The position numbers were made by a program, and so were the translations under genes. The notes under the pieces were generated by a model that worked only from the letters and a program-made list of their open reading frames with translations, did no database searches and was not told where the DNA came from. A stretch of DNA of 10,911 bases from Phycisphaerales bacterium (GTDB taxonomy: Bacteria > Planctomycetota > Phycisphaerae > Tepidisphaerales > Tepidisphaeraceae): NCBI GenBank assembly GCA_028288875.1, contig JAQGHK010000328.1, forward strand, positions 1-10,911, read 5' to 3'. The first letter of the stretch is position 1; each line of letters starts with the position of its first letter. Shown in pieces: positions 1 through 4,962 of the stretch.

Positions 1-100
1 GAACGTGTTCAACGGCCAATCGCTTGCCGCGAATGATAGGCTTGCCGCCAAAAATGGAGGCGTTAGACGTAATCCGGCGGAGTAAGTCGGCGGTCGCCAT
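1..100 (-). CDS. DUF433 domain protein, N-terminal fragment (runs off left edge)
   Basis: The minus strand from the ATG at 100-98 reads 33 codons without a stop and continues out of the window. The visible protein begins MATADLLRRITSNASIF and continues GGKPIIRGKRLAVEHV. The pattern DLLxRIT, then GGKPxIRGxRLxVEHV, is the hallmark start of DUF433 proteins, small (about 70-80 residue) winged-helix-like proteins often found as antitoxin-type partners of PIN/DUF5615 toxins. That family link is known; whether a toxin gene follows lies outside the window. There is no clear Shine-Dalgarno sequence before the ATG, and a possible extended -10 element ends only seven bases upstream, so the mRNA may be leaderless. 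The gene is separated from the coiled-coil gene upstream by a hairpin terminator. Family call is fairly safe; function is not established. Confidence 0.75.
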   Translation of the reverse strand, partial: MATADLLRRITSNASIFGGKPIIRGKRLAVEHV

Positions 101-107
101 GCAATTG

Positions 108-116
108 ATTTTACCA
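108..116 (-). promoter_or_regulatory. possible extended -10 promoter of the DUF433 gene
   Basis: On the minus strand TGGTAAAAT (TG-n-TAAAAT) matches an extended -10 element, with TAAAAT five of six to TATAAT. It ends seven bases before the ATG at 100, which would place the transcript start at or next to the start codon. No good -35 hexamer is seen. Prediction only. Confidence 0.3.
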
Positions 117-140
117 GACCGGTCCGAGAAATGCGGCCAT

Positions 141-177
141 AAAGTAGAACCGCCCGGGCCTTTTCAGGACCGGGCGG
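141..177 (-). terminator. rho-independent terminator after the coiled-coil gene
   Basis: Arms at 150-160 and 167-177 form an 11-bp stem (one mismatch) around a six-base loop, almost entirely G/C. Read on the minus strand it is followed by TTCTACTTT, a moderately U-rich tail at 149-141. It lies about 30 bases past the stop of the gene at 208-1647 and before the DUF433 gene, so it should separate the two transcripts. Confidence 0.7.
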
Positions 178-207
178 CTCGACGTTCTCGATTAGCTTCG
201 GCTTGTG

Positions 208-1647
208 TTACCGGGCCGATTGCTCGTAGTAACCGGTGAAGTACAGGAACCGGTTCTGGTTCAGGATCGGCACGTTCAACTGGATGGCTTGGCCGAGCAG
301 TTCGTCGAAGTCGGCGACTTCTTTTTTCTTCTTTTCGACTTCGAACTGAATTTCCGGACGGTCCAGTTCTTCCTGGGTGTAGGTCGGGATTTCTGGCAGC
401 TTGCCGATGACCAGGAAGTCGGTGTCGGCCGTCAGCTTGTCGACCACCTTGCCGCCCCAGCGGGTGACGAGGCGCTTGATCACGTCCGTGTCGGCCGGGT
501 TGGTCTGGCCGTTGCGGTCGAGGTCGAAGTTGCCGTAGACCATCAGGTTGTATTTGACGTTGCGATCGAACACGAGGTTCACGCAGGCGTCGCCTTCAAC
601 GACCGTTTCGCCGGGGGTCTGGCGGACGATGCGGCACTCGCTGCTGCCGGGGCTGACGCGAAGGATTTCGATGCTGGCCTTGCCCTTGGGCAGGGATTCA
701 TCATTGGTCGGTTCGCCGGACTTGGGGATGCCTTGGATGCGGTCGTAGATTTCGAAGCTCATGCCCGCCGACACGCCGTCGCCGGTGCCGAGGTCGATGT
801 ACAGGATGCCTTCGCCGCCAACCCGCATAACGTGGGCGTCGGCCTGGCGGACGATCTGATCGACCGGCTGGCGGATCGCGCCCAGCTTGTTGTTCAGGGC
901 CTTGATCTGGTCTTCCAGCTTCTTGGCCTTGGTGGCGGCTTCTTGGCCTTGAGCGGTCAGGGTGTTGACGGTTTCCTGGGCGGCGGCGTTCTGGGCGTCC
1001 ATCTGGGCCTGCATGGACTTGATGTCGTCATCCTTCGTGCTGCGATAGGTCGACGCGCCGGTGTCGGCGGCCTGAGCGGCGGCAGTCGCCTTGGCGATGT
1101 CGGCGTCCTTGGCGGCCATCTGGGCGGCGAACGCGGCGTTCACGGCGGCCAGCTTCTTGGTCAGGTCGGCTTGGGCGTCCGTGATCTGCTTGATCTGGTT
1201 GCCGCGGCTGGTGACTTCATCGGCCAAGGCGTTAACCGCCGAGACCAGGCTGTCGCCGGCGACTTTCACGCCTTCCAGCTTCTTCACCTTCGCCAGGGCC
1301 GCATCGGCCTCGGTGGTGGCGGCGGATTCGCTGGCGCTGGGGGCGATCTTGCGGGCCAAGTTGTCCCGCTGCGCCAGGGCGACGTTCAGCAGGTTGCCGG
1401 TGTAGACCGTCGGATTGGCCTGCTTGGCGGCGGCCAGTCCGTTGACGACCTCGCCGTTCAGGTCTGGTTCAGAGATGACCTTGTCGAACGCGGACGTCTT
1501 GGTCTGCAGTTCCAGCTGGGCCTTGTTGGCCGCCACGCTGGAAAAGATCGCCAGGACGGTGGCCACGACGAACAAAATGGAGCTGACGACGGTCCACGTC
1601 ACCAGGGCCGCACGAGATCCGCTTTGGGTTTGGATGGGGGGCGGCAT
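208..1647 (-). CDS. membrane-anchored coiled-coil protein with C-terminal BRCT-like domain
   Basis: A 479-residue protein of unknown function. I chose the ATG at 1647 because GGAGGT stands eight bases upstream; a TTG two codons earlier is less likely. Domains: a single hydrophobic helix at about 14-38, with an arginine just before it (N-terminus inside, remainder outside by the positive-inside rule); a linker; an Ala/Lys/Gln-rich coiled coil at about 135-260; a beta-rich segment at about 271-360 (ILYIDLGTGDGVSAGMSFEIYD, then alternating strands ending EGDACVNLVFD) that resembles the small barrel at the end of FlgT-like envelope proteins; and about 365-475, with RWGGKVVDKLTADTDFLVIG and LNVPILNQNRFL, the core pattern of a BRCT fold. 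The last domain starts with DLDRNGQTNPAD, an EF-hand/dockerin-like calcium loop. It is a single gene ending in its own terminator. The domain readings are my pattern matches, not database results. Confidence 0.85.
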   Translation of the reverse strand: MPPPIQTQSGSRAALVTWTVVSSILFVVATVLAIFSSVAANKAQLELQTKTSAFDKVISEPDLNGEVVNGLAAAKQANPTVYTGNLLNVALAQRDNLARKIAPSASESAATTEADAALAKVKKLEGVKVAGDSLVSAVNALADEVTSRGNQIKQITDAQADLTKKLAAVNAAFAAQMAAKDADIAKATAAAQAADTGASTYRSTKDDDIKSMQAQMDAQNAAAQETVNTLTAQGQEAATKAKKLEDQIKALNNKLGAIRQPVDQIVRQADAHVMRVGGEGILYIDLGTGDGVSAGMSFEIYDRIQGIPKSGEPTNDESLPKGKASIEILRVSPGSSECRIVRQTPGETVVEGDACVNLVFDRNVKYNLMVYGNFDLDRNGQTNPADTDVIKRLVTRWGGKVVDKLTADTDFLVIGKLPEIPTYTQEELDRPEIQFEVEKKKKEVADFDELLGQAIQLNVPILNQNRFLYFTGYYEQSAR

Positions 1648-1819
1648 ATACAACGACCTCCGAGGACTACTCGCTGGACTACTTTGCGACAGAATGACCC
1701 GGAAAATCAGGGCCGATTCGTTTTAAAACCGCCGAAGCTGCCTCCGCTGATGCAGGCTCCGACCAAGGCAGCGCTCGCCGCCCGGCATCGGGCAATGTAC
1801 CGGCGCGCGGGCAACGTGG

Positions 1820-2272
1820 TCAAGAAATCCCTTGCGCAGTATGAGTGAACTGCAGGTTATCGGTCACTCGGCGGCGGACGGCTTTGATGCACAGGCTGCT
1901 AATCACCACCGTAATGACAAAACCCAGCATCGGAGAATATTGCGGAACTTGGCCGTATTGGGCGGTAACGGAAGCGGCAACAACGTAGGCTACGATGTCC
2001 AAGATTAGTGCCAGCGTCGCAAAATTCCGCGACCAGCGAGTTCTGATGGCCAAACCCAAGCCACCGACGAGATCGAAGAGCGCAAAACTCGCGAAAATGA
2101 GCCAGATCCCTATCACATGCCAGTCCGTTGTGGGAGCGGAAGCCATCAGTCCAAAACCCTTTACGAGCGCCACGATCCGCAGCGCGCTGCTCGCGAGCAA
2201 TATGGCAGCAGTCAACTTCACGCCGATCGAACGCGGCGGTAGCAGATCGGTTGGCGTCGCTTGATCAGGCAC
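1820..2272 (-). CDS. small four-helix integral membrane protein
   Basis: A 150-residue hypothetical protein that I do not recognise. Four hydrophobic stretches at about 16-37, 52-77, 82-104 and 113-131 indicate an inner-membrane protein with short loops and a basic segment after helix 4 (KAVRRR). The start is a GTG at 2272 with GGGGAGG four to five bases upstream. It overlaps the end of the dciA-like gene by eight bases, so translation is probably coupled and the two are in one operon. Nothing in the sequence suggests an enzyme active site. It is the last gene of the dnaN cluster; about 170 bases without an obvious terminator follow before the coiled-coil gene. The reading frame is supported by the overlap and ribosome site; function is unknown. 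Confidence 0.7.
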   Translation of the reverse strand: MPDQATPTDLLPPRSIGVKLTAAILLASSALRIVALVKGFGLMASAPTTDWHVIGIWLIFASFALFDLVGGLGLAIRTRWSRNFATLALILDIVAYVVAASVTAQYGQVPQYSPMLGFVITVVISSLCIKAVRRRVTDNLQFTHTAQGIS

Positions 2273-2618
2273 TGAGCCTCCCCGCCTTGAGCACGATCTT
2301 TTTGAGCCCTTCGCTCCGGCACGCCAGCAGCAATTGCTCCTGTAGCCCGTTGAGCAGGGCCTGTTTCAGCATGAACAGGTGCGGCCCGCCTTCGACGATC
2401 ACGCCCAGACTGCCCTTGGCGTACGTCATCAGCTCGCTGCGCTCCTGCAACGCCGGCGGCACCAGCTGCAGCCACGCCTCGCCGATCCGGCCGAACTTCT
2501 TGTGCCGTTTCTCCAGCACCTTGAAGCAACTCAGCACGTCGCCGCCGATCTTCACCGAAGCGGGATGCACCGTGCGCTTCCACTTGGACTGACGAGCAAG
2601 ATCGGCTTCGGCTGACAT
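2265..2618 (-). CDS. dciA: DUF721/DciA-like protein, probable replicative helicase loader
   Basis: A 117-residue protein starting at the ATG at 2618 (an in-frame TTG at 2651 would start inside a palindromic repeat and is unlikely). The layout fits DUF721: a polar N-terminus, then IGEAWLQLVPPALQERSEL, GSLGVIVEGGPHLFML, a leucine-rich helix LLNGLQEQLLLAC, and the closing KKIVLKAG. DUF721 proteins include DciA, which interacts with the DnaB replicative helicase and takes the place of DnaC/DnaI loaders in most bacteria. Position agrees: it lies downstream of dnaN on the same strand, as DUF721 genes often do beside dnaN/recF/gyrB. No strong Shine-Dalgarno is seen at 2618. The family is inferred from pattern and synteny; the DciA role follows from the family. 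Confidence 0.75.
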   Translation of the reverse strand: MSAEADLARQSKWKRTVHPASVKIGGDVLSCFKVLEKRHKKFGRIGEAWLQLVPPALQERSELMTYAKGSLGVIVEGGPHLFMLKQALLNGLQEQLLLACRSEGLKKIVLKAGRLSA

Positions 2619-2624
2619 GTTTTT

Positions 2625-2676
2625 GTAGGTTGGCGACGCCCACCGTTTCAAAACATGTGGGCAGTGCCCACCCTAC
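2625..2676. repeat. palindromic intergenic repeat (GTAGGGTGGGCACTGCCCAC type)
   Basis: Two roughly 20-base arms, 2625-2644 and 2657-2676, are inverted copies differing by a few bases and one indel (GTAGGTTGGCGACGCCCAC against GTAGGGTGGGCACTGCCCAC on the opposite strand), around a 12-base spacer. Each arm also folds on itself (GTGGGC-AGT-GCCCAC; GGCG-A-CGCC). It fills the gap between the DUF3606 gene and dciA. I recall this motif as an abundant dispersed repeat in planctomycete and other environmental genomes, in the style of REP elements; only one unit is visible here. Confidence 0.7.
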
Positions 2677-2680
2677 GCAA

Positions 2681-2857
2681 CTATTTGCCCAAATCCTTTT
2701 TGACGTCAGCGGCCATCACACCCACTTTTTTGACGCTCGCGCGGAGCTGATCGGGGGTGACGCCAAAGTGTTTTGTCCAGTATTCCAACTCGTACGATTC
2801 GTGAACGTTGATCCGGGTCGCATCTGCCGGACCGCGCTTGGTTTTATCGTCTGCCAT
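2681..2857 (-). CDS. DUF3606 family small protein
   Basis: A 58-residue soluble protein. The start is the ATG at 2857, preceded by AAAGGAG with a seven-base spacer, better than the TTG at 2875. The sequence MADDKTKRGPADATRINVHE followed by SYELEYWTKHFGVTPDQLRASVKKVG matches the DUF3606 pattern (MADDKxKRGPxDxxRINxxExYEVxYWTxxFGVxxxxLxxAVxxVG) over almost its whole length, and family members are of this size. Their molecular role is not known; the charged start and helical end look like a small DNA- or protein-binding module, but that is only a guess. It sits 31 bases after dnaN and ahead of dciA, so it is probably co-transcribed with both. A DUF3606 gene between a clamp gene and a helicase-loader gene is an unusual place for this family. 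Confidence 0.85.
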   Translation of the reverse strand: MADDKTKRGPADATRINVHESYELEYWTKHFGVTPDQLRASVKKVGVMAADVKKDLGK

Positions 2858-2888
2858 TTCCTGACTCCTTTGCAAAAGAAGACTATCG

Positions 2889-3992
2889 TTACTGCAGATT
2901 CACCGGCATAATCACGTACGTGAAATTCGCTCCGCCCTTCAGCAAACCCGGGCGATTCGCGGCCAGCAGTTCGAAGCTGATTTCGTCGCTGTTCACGACC
3001 TTCAACGCGTCGGTGAAGAAGTTCGGATTGAACCCGATCTCCAGATCCGCGCCTTCGAACTTGCAGGCGAAGTTGATCGTCGCTTCGCCGGCGTCGGGGC
3101 TCTTGCTGCTCAGCGTCAGCCCCTTGCCGGTGAAGGCCATGCGTACGCCCTTGCTGTCCTGCGTGGTCAGCAAGGCGCTGCGGCGGACGGCGCTCAGCAG
3201 GTCGGCCGTGCCGGCGGTCATTTTTCGGTCGCATTCTTTCGGCACGACGTCTTCGTACGGCGGGAATTGGCCTTCGATGAGGTTGCTGGTCAGCGTTGCT
3301 TCCGTGGTGTGGAAGATGATCTGGTTCTCGGTCATCTTGACCTGAATCACTTCGTCCGGGTCGCTGATGAGCTTGTCGACCAAGCTCAGCGTTTTGGCGG
3401 GCACGATGGTCTGCGGGCCGTCCTGAACTTTGTCCCCATTCATCAGATCGCCTTTCGCCAGGGCGAGCCGACGGCCGTCCGTGGCGACGAGGATGAGGCG
3501 CTTGCCCTTCACGGTCGTCAGCACGCCGTTGAACGCGTAGCGCGTGGCTTCCTTGGCGGCGGCGAACAGCGTCTGGCCGATGAGCTGCTTGAGCACTTTG
3601 CCCTGCACTTCAAAATCGGCCGTGCCTTCGAAGTCCGGCACGGGGGGAAATTCGGCGGGGTTCTGCGTGTAGATTTTGAAATGGCTGTCCGCGCCCTTGA
3701 TGCTCATCTGCTCGCCGGTGAGTTCCAGGCTGAGCGTGTCATCGATGCTTTCGCGGACGATGTCGCGCAGCTTGTCGGCGGGCACCAGGGTTTCGCCCGG
3801 TTCTTCGATCTGCACGCTGGTGTCGGAATAGCGGATGGCCACTTCCAGATCGGTCGCGGAAATCGTCAGCCGATCCTCGGCGGCGGTCAGCTTCACGCAC
3901 TGCAGCACGGGCTTGGGCGTCCGGGAAGAAGAAACAGTTCCGGCGATAGACAACGCCTCGAGCAGTGCCCCCCGATTGCAGATCACTTTCAT
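2889..3992 (-). CDS. dnaN: DNA polymerase III beta subunit (sliding clamp)
   Basis: A 367-residue protein, the usual clamp length. The start is the ATG at 3992 giving MKVICNRGALLEALSIAG, the standard first strand and helix of the clamp, with GGAAGGGAAG upstream; an alternative start 16 codons earlier adds nonconserved residues. Recognisable blocks include PVLQCVKLTA, LSLELTGEQMSIKG, the central RYAFNGVL and VATDGRRLAL, EGQFPPYEDVVP, and the end FTYVIMPVNL, the beta-clamp signature for the strand closing the ring. It forms a dimeric ring around DNA and tethers Pol III and other clamp-binding proteins. It opens a cluster with the DUF3606 and dciA-like genes. dnaA is not adjacent: upstream lies a long noncoding region and then hrpB. 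A DnaA-box-like 9-mer at 4061-4069 near its possible promoter hints at DnaA control. Identification is very secure. Confidence 0.98.
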   Translation of the reverse strand: MKVICNRGALLEALSIAGTVSSSRTPKPVLQCVKLTAAEDRLTISATDLEVAIRYSDTSVQIEEPGETLVPADKLRDIVRESIDDTLSLELTGEQMSIKGADSHFKIYTQNPAEFPPVPDFEGTADFEVQGKVLKQLIGQTLFAAAKEATRYAFNGVLTTVKGKRLILVATDGRRLALAKGDLMNGDKVQDGPQTIVPAKTLSLVDKLISDPDEVIQVKMTENQIIFHTTEATLTSNLIEGQFPPYEDVVPKECDRKMTAGTADLLSAVRRSALLTTQDSKGVRMAFTGKGLTLSSKSPDAGEATINFACKFEGADLEIGFNPNFFTDALKVVNSDEISFELLAANRPGLLKGGANFTYVIMPVNLQ

Positions 3993-4060
3993 GCGACTTC
4001 CCTTCCAAGCTTCAGCCGTCCGTTCGACGACCCGATTCAATGCCCATCCACGGCGTCCCG

Positions 4061-4226
4061 TGTGGATAGGTCATGGTATCACTAGAATCTATCTGTAAGA
4101 AATCTTGAATTAGTAGTCTTAGTAGTAATGGTGCGCCATTTGGGGATAACTCGGCTGCGAGCGAGCTTTCGCCATATGGGATAAGGACTTAGGTGCGAGA
4201 TTACCGGACCGTGCGCGGGGATAACC
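4061..4226. other. candidate replication origin / unwinding element upstream of dnaN
   Basis: DnaA-box-like 9-mers occur at 4061-4069 (TGTGGATAG, one mismatch to TGTGGATAA), 4141-4149 (TGGGGATAA, one mismatch) and 4216-4224 (CGGGGATAA, two), with a weaker ATGGGATAA at 4176-4184, all in one orientation. Left of the second box is a triplet series in one register, 4111-4128: TAG TAG TCT TAG TAG TAA. Further left, 4079-4110 is only about 28% G+C in otherwise GC-rich DNA. The order AT-rich tract, TAG triplets, GC-containing spacer (4129-4140), DnaA box is that described for the basal unwinding system with DnaA-trios. Lying just upstream of dnaN also fits an origin. The boxes are imperfect, dnaA is not visible, and no strand-skew test was possible. 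Confidence 0.45.
4073..4101 (-). promoter_or_regulatory. possible dnaN promoter
   Basis: On the minus strand TTCTTA (4101-4096) and TACCAT (4078-4073) are 17 bases apart, with TG one base before the -10 (extended -10 form). The expected start near 4066 falls in a DnaA-box-like CTATCCACA (4069-4061), giving a leader of about 70 bases to dnaN. The -35 is weak, so this is a modest prediction. Confidence 0.3.
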
Positions 4227-4644
4227 TGTTTCGGCTGCTGACGCGCCACTGACGGCTGGGAGAGGGTGGGCGACAGGCAGGGTGCGCCATCGCGGGTGGG
4301 GTGACGCCGGGCGCCTACGGGCGCGACAGAGCGCGTCGGACCATCCAAGCATTGTCCACGGACTATCCCAAGCGCCTGTCGAAAGGCGAAAGGACCGTCT
4401 CTTTTAGTATCGGCGAGGGGCGTGGAAAACTTGAATGGCGAACGAGGAATCGCTGCGGCGGGGAGCTCGATCACGGGAATGTGCGCGGAGGCCCGCACGT
4501 AAGTCATTTTTTTCCGTCCAATCTTGCTCCGTATATTTGTAAACGCGCAGCGCCAATTAAGTGCAGGGCCGGCCGGAGGAAGGGCCGAAAAAAGAGATGC
4601 GCCGGCCGTACGGAGCTTGCCCAGACCGCCATGAGACTTACGAC

Positions 4645-4694
4645 CGTCGCTTGCGTCTTCGCCTTGCACCGCCAAGGCGATGCCGCAAGCGACG
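4645..4694. repeat. strong two-step inverted repeat (hairpin) in noncoding DNA
   Basis: CGTCGCTTGCG at 4645-4655 pairs perfectly with CGCAAGCGACG at 4684-4694 (11 bp). After a 4x4 internal loop, CGCCTTG (4660-4666) pairs perfectly with CAAGGCG (4673-4679), closed by a six-base loop. CGCCA just left of it can also pair with TGGCG on the right. Eighteen perfect pairs in about 50 bases is far beyond chance. There is no U-tract on either side, so it is not a standard terminator; a structured RNA element or protein-binding site is more likely. Confidence 0.65.
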
Positions 4695-4920
4695 CTCCGA
4701 CCCCATTGGCGATTCCACCGGACGATCGCGCGGACGCAACCACCTGTAGGCATTGATTGCAGAGGTTGTTCGTGACGCTCAATCATGCCAATCGACCGCC
4801 GGACCGTTCGAAAATTGCGAAGGTCGCAAAGACCCTAATCGCGAACCGCGACACAGCGGCCGCTGTCATCCCTTGTACAGTTCTGCGCGCGGAAAGTCGG
4901 CGATAAAACAGACGATTTTA

Positions 4921-4949
4921 AAGATTTTGAGTTCGCCCGCTAAACGGGC
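4921..4949 (-). terminator. weak possible terminator after hrpB
   Basis: On the minus strand, 14 bases past the hrpB stop, GCCCG-TTTAG-CGGGC (4949-4935) forms a five-bp G/C stem followed by the A/T-rich CTCAAAATCTTTAAAATC. There is no proper U-run and the stem is short, so termination may be inefficient. Confidence 0.3.
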
Positions 4950-4962
4950 CAGCGCGATCGCC

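Larger units (their letters stand above)
4227..4962. other. long noncoding stretch, hairpin-rich, no convincing gene
   Basis: About 740 bases between the candidate origin and the end of hrpB. Open frames cross it on both strands but none has a recognisable domain, ribosome site or natural protein composition. It holds several inverted repeats: GGCCGGC/GCCGGCC (4567-4573 with 4601-4607), the strong two-step hairpin at 4645-4694, TTGCGA-AGG-TCGCAA at 4815-4829, and a perfect 14-base palindrome ACAGCGGCCGCTGT at 4853-4866. I looked for RNase P RNA, tmRNA, SRP RNA and tRNA signatures and found none that fit. It may carry a structured RNA or origin-associated sites, but nothing specific can be named. 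Confidence 0.5.

Noticed and set aside
205..1848. 547-codon open frame on the plus strand
   Set aside because: It is antisense to the coiled-coil gene; the product is a Gly/Val/Leu/Asp-rich shadow with no domain, while the minus strand has a ribosome site, membrane helix and recognisable folds.
3267..4085. 272-codon open frame on the plus strand
   Set aside because: Antisense shadow of dnaN.
4373..4386. 14-base sequence CGCCTGTCGAAAGG also present at 10292-10305 in the gyrA leader
   Set aside because: Both copies are intergenic and can form small CGCCT/AGGCG stems, but a single 14-base match is near chance expectation for GC-rich DNA of this length.
4200..4440. possible RNase P, SRP or tmRNA gene in the noncoding stretch
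   Set aside because: The conserved blocks (e.g. GAGGAAAGTCC, the SRP GGAAGGAAGC-type loop, the tmRNA start) are absent on both strands.
4082..4786. 234-codon open frame on the minus strand across the noncoding stretch
   Set aside because: No recognisable domain, no ribosome site, composition rich in Arg/Pro/Ser as expected of random GC-rich frames, and it runs through the candidate origin triplets and the strong hairpin.
4804..4830. GTTCGAAA resembling a tRNA T-loop
   Set aside because: The flanks do not form a T-stem and no acceptor or anticodon arm can be built around it.
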